A stretch of 64,000 bases of DNA, taken from the NCBI GenBank assembly GCA_033964015.1, contig CM066923.1, forward strand, positions 7,119,978 to 7,183,977, given 5' to 3'. The notes beneath the pieces were generated by a model. The model was not told the origin of the DNA. It made no database searches and saw only the letters and a program-made list of their open reading frames with translations. A program made the translations under genes and the position numbers. This document shows, one piece after another, positions 45,620-58,200 of this stretch (its first letter is position 1; the number at the start of each line of letters is the position of its first letter). Origin of the DNA: Scolanthus callimorphus. Lineage: Eukaryota; Cnidaria; Anthozoa; Actiniaria; Edwardsiidae.

Positions 45620-45653
45620 CATTCTCGAAGATCCCGCGGGATCTTCGAGAATG
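45620..45653. repeat. Perfect 34-bp palindrome
   Basis: The sequence equals its own reverse complement over all 34 bases. Its left half is 'cattctcgaagatcccg', with centre CCCGCGGG. It is GC-rich and has no loop. Confidence 0.95.
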
Positions 45654-46974
45654 CCTGGAGCAATGACGGAGAAAAACTCTCAGGTTTTAAAAGGCTTTTT
45701 ACCACGCCCTTTTCTATAGGTCACAGATCACTATCAGTACAACAATTATATTTCACCGTTATTTTGTTTAGTGTGTACTCATTTCTCTATCTTTAGAATA
45801 GAACTAGAATATTCCATGTGCTTTCCTCTCAACAGGCTTCCAACACAATTTTTACTCTCAAGTTCATGAATCTGCTATCTATCTCCGCATAGGTAACTTG
45901 AATAAGGGTCCTTCATTCCACACTTGTCCATTTTCGAGAACCTCATTGATCATTTCTTGTGTTGTTTTTTAAAAACCTTCTTGGTTATTCTCTGTGGCGC
46001 GATTAATTGGAACTTTTTTTGAAAGGGTACCGCCTCATAATTTATTGTTTTTGACAGGCTATTAGTCCCGTTAGGTCAATGTGCTATACATGAGCCTCGA
46101 AGAGCTTTACAAGAATGGGTCGGTGACAATTAAATCCGGCCCGACACGCGTCCTCTAACCTATTCGACTATAGACACATTATTCTATGTAAACACCCAGA
46201 TGAAAACCCACGGCGAACAATAAGCTACCATGTTTTAGACTTATGCTTTTTGGTTTGTATCAATATATCGGATGCTAAATATAAAATTATGAAAATTCCT
46301 TTATTCTGAGAGGTGAATGATTTTAACCCCCACATGATAGCTAGGCGCATGTGTGTCACTTTTTACATGAAATCCAAACCCAATAACAGATATTTTCTTC
46401 TTCTCAGCCACGAAGATCAGCCTCAGTGTGATCACATTTTGTCGTAAGAATTGCGTAAACACTTCCTTCTTACTCTTTCTAGAAAGAGGCAAAAGCTAAA
46501 AAAAAATCGGGCGAAAAAAAAAATGGGGTCAAGAGTCTATTTTGTTTGTTCAAAATGCATTATGTATATAATATTGTGTTTCCTTTTTATTCATTTTCCA
46601 CGAGGCTTAGATGAACGCGAAGGTCACGGTCAAATTAACTGACTTACCTGTGAGTTATGAAATATTAAAAAAAGTATTTTGCTCCCGAGAATTTGCGATT
46701 TTTTTTTTTTTAATTTCGTGACATCTCGTGGCTGTTCGCCATTTTACAACCATTCTCTGCGATGGCAAATTTACTAATTTTCAGGTGTTTGTTTTCAATG
46801 ATGTTGATGGCAGGGGCGTACGGGCTTAAAATATTTAAATGAGATTTTTTTTAAATTAGCTTGATAAAAATCTAAAATGAAATGGCGCCTGGCTCGACAT
46901 TTACTATTCAAGCAAAGCAGTATTTACAGTTATTTTTGGGTAGGCAATCAAAACCGACTGTGCCAAACACATTA

Positions 46975-47262
46975 GTACAAGGTACGAACACTACCACTGT
47001 ATGCATTGCTACGCGACCTCAAAATTCAATGTTGCGATGGGCGATTTTTAGCTGTCAACCAAACCAAAACGCTGGATTCGGCTGCTCCAGTGGGTCGATA
47101 TTGATTGCAAAATCAACCAACCCTTTGTCTTTCTTGCCTAGAATGTTAAACTTTCTATTCAAGAAAATTGCCATTAACATTTTCTTACGTACAATAGACA
47201 ATCGCAACAGTGAATTTTGAGCTCGCATAGCAATCCATACGGTGGTAATCTGTGTTACGAAA
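46975..47262. mobile_element. MITE-like inverted repeat
   Basis: 'accactgtatgcattgctac' plus 'gcgacctcaaaattcaatgt' at the left pairs with 'cagtgaattttgagctcgca' plus 'tagcaatccatacggtggt' at the right. An ORF across it has no other support. Confidence 0.7.
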
Positions 47263-50036
47263 ATATATTTATACAAAACAAAAAGATATTGTTAGTAGTG
47301 CAGTGTTATGTTCTTTTAGCCTGCAAAGCACCGTCCTTCATAATGTTAGGAGACTAAATTACGAGCACAGCAATTCGCGGTTAAAGGCCAAAAATGCCCA
47401 GGAACGCCCCTGGATGGATTTTCACCAACTTGCTGATTTCAAAAGGTCAAGAAACCGTGGAAGGGTCTCCCTGCCTGTTTTGGTAACGATATGATAGCCA
47501 GGTACGCCCTGGCCTATTATGGGATCCTATGCGTCATGAGATTACGAGATAAGACGAATCGAGCCGATTTGCATCAACAGGACATTTGGACGTAATTTCG
47601 AAATGCCGGGGGATAATACGAGTTGAGACGAGGTTGAACTTAACCTCATGCAGCGAAGTAATTCCTTTGGGTAGTCATTTTCTCAGCCGGGCCGAGAAAA
47701 CGCGGTCGTCGAACTTCTCGCCGCTTTCTCCTCATTTTCTGAAGGACAGAATTAAATGTCCAAAACGTTGGTTTTAATCCTGCTTCTGTTTGGTCTTTGT
47801 TTTCATTTTTTAGTACTGTACTCCTAGACCAGCATCCATTTGGATCCAGAGCCGCCGCTGTTTACCAGCTTTCTTATTTTTAACTAACTCCTCATTCTCT
47901 GGGTAATGATAATATAGTGATAATATAAGGGCCAAAAATTGCAAATTTCTATCAGTAAATACGGTAAATATATGGGAAAATCTCCCGGAAAGGGGGGCCT
48001 CGGCCACCTCTAACTGCCCCTGAAAGGGCAATAATGTTGCGCGAAAACGTTGTCGCTGAAGGTTGTCCCGTGTTACCCCTTACTGCAATTTTCATAATAC
48101 CGCGAATTCTACGCCAAAAAAAGGCGATTGTATGTACGCCAACTAAAAACCGCGGTTTGGCTTCCGTCAATCAAAAGAGTGAACAGCTCTGGGTGATTTC
48201 ACGCAGGCTTTGGGAGATTTTTTGAACTAATAAGGACTACTTAGGCTTCAAAATAAATTTTCCACCATAAAATGCAAACGAAACCGAGAAAAAAACATGC
48301 GCAACGCAGAATTAGTTCGCAGAATTATGAAAACCGCAGTAATGCGAATAGATATTGATTATCGTCGTGAGAGATTTAATTCGTTCTACAATGTAGCACA
48401 ATTATTCGAGAAGACGTATCACATTGATGACGCGAGTTGGTTAAGTGGGACACTTGACTTACCATCGCCCATTTTATGTTAGAACAATCTTCGTGAGCTT
48501 AACGGCACTTATAAAACAGGCGCCCGATTATACAGATTTTCTTTGCATACACACGCGAGCCTAGAAACAAAAGACGCGTGAGATATTCTGGAGTATTCCA
48601 TCCAGTGTCTTATTTTTTTACAGCTTGACGTCCACGATCCGGTAGGTTTAAGGTTTATCAAAATAAAATCAGAGAAAACAGAGCAAGCGGTATCTTGTGT
48701 ACACTCTTTATTAAGAACGTCAATTTTGTTTGAGGCTGTGGAAGTTTCAATTTTTCTTAATTTTTTTTAGCAATTTGAGCCTCAAGAAACATTCACTAAG
48801 TGAATGACGCAGACCTTGTACAAAGGTGAAAGTTATTCTCTTCATGCAGTACGCTACATGTATAGTGCACCTTAGCCAAAATGCAAATACCCATAAAGGC
48901 TCTTGTACAATTAGTGAGTTTAGCCTTTAGGAAGTAGATATTAGGGGGTAGATATTTTTATCCTCAAACATTATACAAAATAAAACAATAATATTTATTC
49001 CAAGCCACCATTACTGGTACATAGGAATAATACATACGAATATATACAGATGGGTAAATCATCAATTAAATTTCAATAACAATTCATTACATCATAGATG
49101 CATTTTGCTGATAGTCTGATAACCGATTTGTCAATCATTGATACAGTAAATTAATACGTTTCTCTCGCTAAAAGAAATTAATGCGCTCTTTATCTTCGTT
49201 TCAGCCTAAGGTATGTTCTATATTTTCTTAAAAAATGTGGTTTTCTTATTAAAAAAAGACTATTTCACGAAACATTGCCTAGAAACTGTAATGATTTCGG
49301 GGAGTCCTAAATCCTATACAAATAGTCCGAAACAGCCATCTTTAGAGCGGAAAAGTTTAATAATTTTACTACTGTAGCTTGATATTTTTAGGGTTATTCA
49401 GGATTTCCGATGGGCATCCTTCATTTTTATCTTGAATATCCACTTTTAGTGGAAGATCTACTCGCCTACATCATGTCACGAATCCCGCAATCAGATTAGG
49501 GTGCTCCTATCAAAACATGCGTTTTCAGGGCATTGTGGCTCGTGTAATTTGCGGCTGTACGCTTGTAAACATCCAAAGCGATACATTTTCACTATTAAGA
49601 CGAGCATGCTTTTGTGAAGACGTGAGGTGGGAATGACGTCATAGAAGCAAGTAGAACACTTGACTTGTCTCCACGTAGAAAGCTAGGGGGATTTTTGTAA
49701 TAAACATTAATTTCGAGACCGGAAGAGATAATACGCACTGCATTGTCAAATGCGAGAAGAATGCCTCCGATTTTGAGTTCATTATAAAGGAATGGCCTTA
49801 TGTGGCTCGCGGATGAGGTACGCCTCACTAGACTTTAAGGTGGCACGCGGGTAATTCTCAGAAAAAAATAATCTTAAAAAATATCAAACAGAAACTAACT
49901 CGTTGTAGAAACCTTTGGCGGCGATGAGAAGGCGATCTTGGACACGACATCTATCACGAAGTTTTATTGCAAAGTTTCAACCATCTCATTTGAGAAAAAA
50001 ATTCTAAAAGGTGTATATTCTTACATTATTTGGTAA

Positions 50037-50755
50037 AACACCGGTTAGCGCAGTGGTAGAGCGTCGGGCTTATGTGCGGGAGGTTGGGTTCAAACCCCGG
50101 CCGGGCCAACACTCAGGGTCTTGAGGAGTAATTGAGGAGAAGGTGCTGCATTTGCTCTAATATCTGCAAATGGTTAGACCTTCGCGTCTTCTCGGATAAG
50201 GACGTTAAACCGTAGGTCCCGTCTCTCACATACACTACACTAACCTGAACCAGAGGGACGTTAAAGAACCAGGGCTTGCAACTTACTAAGACCCCATTTT
50301 CGTTTGAATCCGTATACGTTTTGATACGTTTAGGCCTTCCGTCCACACTAGGACGATGATCGTTTTCATCGAATCCGTATAAGTTTGAAAACGCCCTATA
50401 AAGTGAATAAAAACGAATCCGTATATATATCGTTTTAGTGAGGACGGTCGAATCCGGTAAAAATGAAAACGATGACGTCGACTGTACCAATTTGGTATTA
50501 ATTTAACTATCCTTGCACACGTCAACATCAAATAAAAACTGTTCGCGCTTGTTTGGAGCTAAATCTCCCGTCCACACTAACACGCATCGAATCCGTATAA
50601 ATTTGAAAACGAATACTTTTGAAAACGCGTTAGTGTGGACAAGGCCTAACTCACCACACTAACCAGGGAACCTCGTAATTGGAGCCTCGCTCTGTGAGGA
50701 TTTCCCGGCCCTCGGGCAAATCATATAAATAAATAAATATTATTTACCCGGTGCC
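50037..50755 (+). mobile_element. tRNA-derived SINE, probably split by a MITE
   Basis: The head resembles a tRNA: A-box 'tagcgcagtggtagagc' and B-box 'gggttcaaaccc'. The body follows with 'gataaggacgttaaaccgta' and 'agggacgttaaagaacc'. 3' material with 'cctcgctctgtgag' and an (aaat)n tail ends near 50747. The central part, 50318-50650, is flanked by 'taggccttccgtccacacta' and 'tagtgtggacaaggccta', which looks like a MITE inserted in or next to the SINE. The tRNA part is too degenerate for a working tRNA call. Confidence 0.65.
50318..50650. mobile_element. MITE with 'taggccttgtccacacta' ends
   Basis: The terminal inverted copies are stated under the SINE at 50037. The interior repeats 'gaatccgtataagtttgaaa' and its complement several times. 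It has no ORF. Confidence 0.7.
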
Positions 50756-53700
50756 AAATAAAATCTCTGTCTGTCTGTCTGTTTGTCTATCTGAGCGAAT
50801 ACCATCCGAATATACAACTGCTCTTCAGTGTCTCCTGTTCTGCTGTATTTTCTGTGGCGTGGTATAAATTGGCGTGTTAAAAGCAGAACAAAGTAGAAAG
50901 TAATAAAAAGCTTGAACACTTTGAAGATCACTTACAACTGTCGATGATTATATAGCAAGACCCTAGAAATTATGTAACCACTGGATGTTTATTTTGTTTC
51001 AAGACCAAATCCTCCCGGACATGAGCGATATTTTTTGGCAAAAATTGCAAACAAATAATTTGACAGCATATAGCTCGAAACCTAATGAATTTGGCATTTT
51101 TAAAGGTGATCTTCAGTTATAAGCTGTAAAACCAAAATAATTTTTTGGGTAAAAAAGTATGCTCTATTTCACTGATAAAGTAATAGCTATATCATAAAAG
51201 CATTAGGGTACAATTTTCTTTGACTTTATCGGCGAAATAGAGCACTTGTGATGTTGGGTGAGACACTCGGACAGTTGTAAAAACACTCGCCTGCGGCTCG
51301 TGGATTTACAACGTTCTCGTGTCTCCCAACATCACGCGTGCTCTTGACTAGTTCTATGTCATCATCAGGGACATCATTTTTTTCTCTACGTCATCACTAT
51401 GTCTTTCAACGTCATTGCTTGACTAGTTTTACGTCATCACTTCTTTCTCTACGTCATCACTTCTTTCTCTACGTCATCAGTCTTTCGACGTCATCGTTTG
51501 ACTAGTTTTACGTTATCACTTTGACTCTCTATTTTCTGATGTTGTACGCGAAAATGACTCCTAAACCGTGACTGCCCAATGGAAGATCCTATTTAAGAGT
51601 TAAGTTCCTTTTCTTGGAATAGGCCAAAACAAACGCCGTCTTGAGGTTCCCAATTCACCGATCCAGCACTATCTGCCGCATTCATTGTCTTAATCCCTAG
51701 TTACTCTTGCTACGTCGGACAAGACAACTTGTTTATGTGGCATAGAGCATGGAAAAGAAACCGATGGCAGAAGGTGTTATGAGTTTTGTATTTTCGTCAG
51801 GAAAAGCTGAAGAATTCATTAAAAATCTTCCAGTTTCCTTTTTTGTTTTGCTCGGACATTTTGAATTCCACATGGAAAACTGCCCATTGTTTGTAGATAA
51901 TCAAGCGAAGAGGGGACCGGTCTATTTGGGAAAGGAGTGGGTAACAGAGAATCGGTCAATGGACCTCGTTTTGGTATAGTTCCCCTAGGGAAGAAATTTG
52001 GTGCCAATTAAATCAGTCGGCCCTTATAGAGCGAATTTAAGATGATTGTCGCGCGTAGATACCTCTACGTGCAAGCTTCTAGGCTGGAAAAATAAATCCC
52101 TGCAAGCCTGTCAGACAGAAGAAAACAACAGCTTCGGCTCACAAAAAATTCCGGCACTCATCTGAGCCAGGAAAAAGATATAGTCCTGCACAAGAAAAAC
52201 ATGCAAACACCCCCGGAAATTCTAATGGTCCGTCCCTTACTCCTATAGGTTTTATTCAGAAATGGTGTAATCACGTTGCGATTACCAGTAACCAGTACGT
52301 ATAACATGTACGTGTTTTAGCTTGGTCACCCAATGCTATACATCGCTGGCATCATATGCTACGGCTTTCAAAATTCTGCGAACTCTCAACTGAACCGCCA
52401 AACCACGCTTTCGTGTTCGCTTGTCAAACGTACACTCTCAACCAGCCCTGCGCTAAAACCGAGTTTTGGTCGGCCCGATAGATTTTTTCCGCTCGGCTCT
52501 GCAATGCAAATTTTAGGTTGATAAGTACTAAGGTGATGTTTTGCAGAATAGAATTGGGAACAAAGAAATATTGACCAAACTGACAACAAACTGGATTTTA
52601 CTTGATCGACGGGCATCAAATGCAGGTTTTTTAGATTGGAATTAAACGTTGGAGTTAATTCGCAGGATTATGAAAAGCGGAGTAAAAGCGAACTCTGATA
52701 GGAATTTGTTACACTTAACAATATCAGTCAATGAAGACTTAAGTCCCGGAGTGAAAGAATAATCTCTCATGACCAGATTTTCGACAAGTCTATGTAGGAG
52801 GCCCTTCCAAGTTTTCTCCCGCGACCAGATTTTCGCGACAAGTCTATGTAAGGAGGATCTTCCAAGTTCCCTGGATTTAACCTTTAACTATTAGTTCTCT
52901 GTTCTTTAATATAAGAATGATCTGAAGAATCGAGTTGATCCTGGACCAAAACTGCTTTTTTTTATTTTTTATCAATTCAGCCTCAACATTTTGAAGAAAA
53001 TTTGGGAGAAAAATATGTTTGAAAGGGAATGTTTTTTTCTCGCCATTTTTAGTCTACGGCCCGGTCAGTCAGTCACCGAACAACTGCACAAGACCACCAT
53101 CAAAAACATGACTGTTCTATGCCTCCGTACTATTGTGTTTTTAGTATTCTTCGCAGAAAAACATCGCTAAATTATTAGTAGGGATGCATAATGGTTTTTA
53201 TTCTTCAATTGGGTTGCCAATAATATTAGTAGATTCAACTTGATTTCCACACCATATCATACATAAGAGGCCATTATTTCTAGTGTCATCACTGAGATTT
53301 CTGCAGCCGGCGTTTTTTCTTGAGCATTTGCAAACACAATATACTGAGTCACTGCTAACAAGTCTGTACAAGTGACCTGACTATTGTCAGTTTGGGTCAA
53401 AACCTGTCCAAGGCAAAATGACTATTGGTGACAATACACGTTGTTCTCTTGACCATTTTGACAGGTTTAGTGGAACGTATGGAGGTGGATGACAAGAAAG
53501 ATTCAACCCGCCTGATTTATTCCGACGGAATAATATCCCACGTAATTTTGTTACAACATAGTGCAGTCTAAAAATGTAGTAGGCGCGTCGAAACAAGACG
53601 GATTACTAATGCAAAAATATACCGCAGGTAGTAAGTTTAATAAAAGAGCCCTTGAATAAGAATGCTAAAATACCACATAGACTGAGAAAGTCTTTTACGT

Positions 53701-55218
53701 AAAGAGTGTCCACTTGAAATATTTTGCTGTGTGTTCTTGGTGTGTTCATGTATGTGGCTGTTATAATGAAAACGCGGAATCAGAGATAAAATCCCTTTTA
53801 GGTACGCTAATGGCATAAAAAGCTAGATGGAAATATAAGAATTTTCGATTATTTAAGCGCTAGCAGGACCAAACAAATTTTGCTTTATCGAATAGCGCGT
53901 TTTTTCGGTCGATAATATGGATTTATTTTTCAAAGCGAAGTGGTCTTTTTTACGACAAAATATACACATCGCGCCGCACGCCAAGACAATCAAATTAGGG
54001 AGCGTAGCTCTGCGATCGCTAAAATGTCTTTATTTGTGATTTCTCGAGATGAGATTAAATGAATTAGTGCTCTAGCAATAAACCTTGCTACCATTGTATA
54101 GATATTTTCGGGTTTCGCGGTCAGAAATAAATGGTCGACATCTTGAACATAATATGTAAAGGATGGCTCTAATTTCGTGGGCGGACGAATTAGAATGACA
54201 ATTTCGTCTGATTTCTCTTTTTGTGTTTTCACTGGCAGAACTAAAAACAAGGGTGATATCTTCTAAATTGCATATGCGTCATTACTTCTCTATGACTCCT
54301 CTGAGATATGAAATACGTTTTCATGGTCTAATACTGTGGAAATACGACTGTGCCTGATAAGGGCTCTAGTCTCTTTCTCATAGCGCACTTTAATTGTATT
54401 CTTCGTCGTGAAGGCTCAATCGATGAAGCCTTCCGAGCATCGAATTATACGTTATCTCTGAATTCGTGATCTCAATTATAGTGTAACCTCGAATATTTAA
54501 TTCAAACACCCTCTTTGGAGGCTCATAATTTTCAAGAGGGTTAAAACCATTTCAGGCACGGGGAGTGTTTCTTTTACCGGTACTCTAATTCGTTCTGCAA
54601 GTAATAGAGGTTTAATTGAGGGATTCCCGTAGAAAAAAGTTTCCCTTCGAGAACAAGGTTAAACGATGTAGGGGAAAACAATAGTTTGTTTCCCTTACGA
54701 TTTACAGGTGTCACGATTAAGTAACACAACGGTGCGTGACCGAGCTGTTGTTGACAGCCAATACGGCGTGACAGTGATCAGAGTGGATTGAGTGGCGTGT
54801 CAGTTGTCGCGCGGGTTTGTTGTCTGTTTCAGAGACTGTTTGCGGAGTCAGTTCTGTTAAAGTAATCAAGAATTCTCCTACCCTTCATCAAGACTTGAAT
54901 ACTCAGTTTACTGCATTGCAGAGTTCTTTTAACTTCAGTCGTCCGAGAGTGGGCGGTCTTTTCCTCCAACACAGCGCGCAGAAATGCGAAGATACCGGCT
55001 CATAGCGAACTGCTATTTCTTTCATCGGCGGATGTAAACTGATGAATCAGCCACGACCAGAGCTAGGGCTCAGCGCGAACGAATTCTCGGGAATCCGGCA
55101 GTACAAGGCCGGAGGAATCATGGTCTCGAATCTTCTTGGTAACTTCCTCATATGTTCTTGATTTTCGTTGAAGCCTTCTTGTCCGAAAATTTGCCCTCAA
55201 TGAAGTTTGAGTTCTCAT
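50756..55218. other. Gene-free stretch upstream of the NALF-like gene
   Basis: It holds a foldback (51238-51344), a short tandem of 'tctctacgtcatcacttctt' units (51355-51500), and a two-copy ~60-bp tandem around 'gaccagattttcgcgacaag' (52768-52870). The rest is AT-rich unique sequence. The last few hundred bases probably include the 5' UTR and promoter of the NALF-like gene. No exon could be supported. Confidence 0.4.
51238..51344. repeat. Foldback with 'cgcctgcggctcgtg' loop
   Basis: 'agagcacttgtgatgttggg' plus 'tgagacac' at the left pairs with 'gtgtctcccaacatcacgcg' plus 'tgctct' at the right. 'cagttgtaaa' pairs with 'tttacaacg'. The loop 'actcgcctgcggctcgtgg' is almost the same as that of the foldback at 36412-36601. 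Confidence 0.85.
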
Positions 55219-58200
55219 ATGCCGCGATCACTTGGAGCGAGAAGTCACTTACTCGGTGGATGGTATACCCGCTCGGCTTGTTACCCATGTAAGGGTTGTA
55301 AGCGGCCAACGCAGACTTCTAGCTGGCTACAACTGGCTTGCCCTTACTTTTTACTGTGGCTTGTTCTGTTTCATACAATGATAGCTCGTTGCGGTGCCTT
55401 AAACGGCTCTGATCCAATGGTTATTGGAAGGACGGGGAACGAAACGACTGCCGACGATCGGGCTTGTTCCATAGAGGAGACCAAATTGAACAATTTCTCA
55501 GTCGTGCGAATTTGCGACTGTTTGAGTCGCTTAAATGGCAGAGAAAAAGCACAGGGCTTCATTAGAATGTTTAATTTGGAGTTCTGTGATGTGATACATG
55601 TCCAAGATGCCGTCAGCATCCTTGTGAATGCGACTATTTGTAAGGAAAAATTATATAATATTTTAGTGGCCGAACAGAACGCTTTGGAAGCTTATAATAA
55701 TTTCTTGGGGATTATGGAGCGTGTGGATTGTACCAGACCTTACTCGGTGAAATGGAAGTGCTCAGACTGCGAGGTAGGTATATTTAAACTACTTTCTAAT
55801 TCCCGTGCTCTTTCCATCCTTAATAATGGGCTAGTAAATTATTTAAGTAAGTCGTTTACGGTCATTTTGCGAATCTGCGCTTGCTTTACCAAGGGCATCT
55901 ATTGCAAGCATGCGAAGTTAGCAGCGGCGCGATATCAGAAGAGAAATTAATTTTCAGGAACTGACGACCAAGGATAACGAAGTTTCGTCCGTACTGTGAT
56001 AATAATAGGAAGAACTCTAAGTGAAACTTGCTTACTGTTGGCTGCTCTTTTGTTGCGCCGTTTACGATGCGGTTAGGTCCATAGAATCTGCTTTTACCGG
56101 GTGTATGTTGATTCAACCACGGTTACTCTTTTGAGTTTGTGTTTATTTTCCTCTCTCTTACTCCAACTCTCTCGTTTTAGTCTGTGTTTACCTAGATAAA
56201 ACCCGTGTAGAAGCCATAGCCATATCTCTCTCGGTGTTTATAACAACACAACGCAGGGTTTATCTGCTGTATATTTCACGGTAAAAGAAATCAGCTAAGA
56301 CCATCGCGTTCTCGTAAAGTTTCGGTAAATCAAAGAGGTCTTATAAGAGTGATCTTTTCATAGTACAATTATAGACAGTTTGGACCCCTATTTGTCAAGC
56401 AAGAAATAATCAAAGTACTTTAATTATTCCGAGTATTCATATTCAATTCCAAGCCTGTTGGAAGTTGAACCGGCATATTGGAAATTCAATTCTTTTGAAA
56501 GAGGAATCAATCGCTAAAGCTCTCTGCTTGGCGCGTGTCGACATGTAATGTTCAATTTTGTATTTCCCTTCAGCGGGAACCTTCGTACTAGCCGTGGGGT
56601 TTACAGGAGATTATATTCAAAAATTCTCGCCCTAAATTTGATAAAAACTTCCCGCATATCAACTGAGACGGCTCCTTGTCTGTCGAGGTATGGTTCGGAT
56701 AGATGAAGAGATGGCGAAAATTTCAACAGATTTGTTTTGTGTTGTTGTGCGATCGGCTCTGTGCGTTTACTTTTGTTCGACATTTATTTGAATAAACGCG
56801 GAGTGCGCGTAAGAACTAAAAGAGCTGTCATATAAAGACTATTTACTCGCGGCAAACAAATTTCTAGCTGCACGAGTAACTGCCTGCAGTTGTGGGTTTT
56901 TCATTCAGGTCTAAAACCACAACTAAAGGGCCATGGATTTAGAGCTGTCGTGCTCACAGCAGTATCCGATCAAAACTTGAGCTCCAATTCCTGACGAAAG
57001 GACATTCTTGTCGATATATTTTGCCGGTGTTTAATTTCATTCTTAGGATTTTTATCCTTGCAGGGCATTTCTATTGTTTTCTTTTGTGAAGCGAGAGGAA
57101 TTGTACCCAATATTTTTTTTCAACCAATTTGCGCGCGCTTAAGGGTTTTTTCTCGTGAGGACATTTTTCGAGATATCTGCTAGGAGTTCGGTGGGACAAC
57201 CCTGGCCATAGATTTACGGTGTAATTGGTTTAGTCTCATATAAGGGCTCTATTGCCTTGACCTCTAGTTGAGCCAAAGACCTACAACGGGAGCTGCGAGG
57301 AAACTCTTGTCGATCATCGTAGCGTAGAAAGGGTACCCAGGGGATGGGGTCGATGTGTTTGTTTCTTTTTATTACTGTTTTTTTTTTTATTGTAGCAATT
57401 TTATAAACACCAACATATTCGGCTTTGAATGCTGGAACAGGAACAAAATTGTAAACATCCGAGAATGTACATAAAGATTATGACAAAAACAAACTTTGCA
57501 TCGTAGAACTCACAAATTTCTTCGCGAAGTGGGGTCGCTATTATTTTTCTTCTGTATATGGACACTTCTAGGCACACTATACTATCTATCTACAAATCAG
57601 TCGCATAACCGAACTGATAGCATGATTCGCTAAAAACTTGCCGTTCTCTGTGTTGATATCTCTCTTTTAGCTGCACTTCGATAATAACTCGTACTCATAA
57701 TGAATTTCAAACTTCAGGAAAAGTGCTATTAGTTGTAGAACCAGCTTTTACCAGAGAGATCCTGCTCTCTGTGATATCTTTACTCGTCACCATTTCTCAT
57801 CCATTTTCGTCCGAACTTCACATTTTCATTTTTGCAATTACTATTGTTTTCTTTTTCCGGGCATTACTTTTCAATAAAACCCTTAAGACCTGTCATTTTC
57901 TCTTTACAAAAACATCTTTTAAGCTTCGCGGTATGGCAGCATTATTTTAATTGGGTTTTCAGGTTTAAAGTAAGACTCAATATAATATATATAGAAGCTT
58001 TTTGGCAGCTGTTTCAGCCCTAATACGTGCTTCTCGTATGAGCCAATAATTTTATTCAGTCGAAAGGTCGTTGATAGTATATCAGGGAATATTCCCCTGT
58101 TTAGAATGGCTATATAGAATGTTCTTTACGATAAAGAACCTCTAAAAAGTTCCCGTTAAGCTATCTTGACATTATTTTGAGGAGATATTACTGTTATCAG

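Larger units (their letters stand above)
43515..50036. other. Gene-free stretch downstream of the GPCR gene
   Basis: An AATAAA near 43748 could be the GPCR polyadenylation signal. The rest holds a GT-rich microsatellite (44660-44690), a MITE (45093-45292), a perfect palindrome (45620-45653), an inverted repeat (46975-47262) and a dispersed '(t)tactgcggttttcataatt' motif (about 48084 and 48320). I found no exon series or RNA gene. Confidence 0.45.

Noticed and set aside
46882..47220. 112-aa plus-strand ORF
   Set aside because: It overlaps an inverted repeat with equally open frames on the other strand and no homology.
50040..50110. Functional tRNA gene
   Set aside because: A- and B-box words are present but the acceptor stem does not pair well, and SINE body sequence follows directly.
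53990..54250. 86-aa minus-strand ORF with protein-like composition
   Set aside because: It lacks an ATG at the upstream end. It could be read as an exon after a TTTTTAG acceptor, but no partner exon or homology was found.
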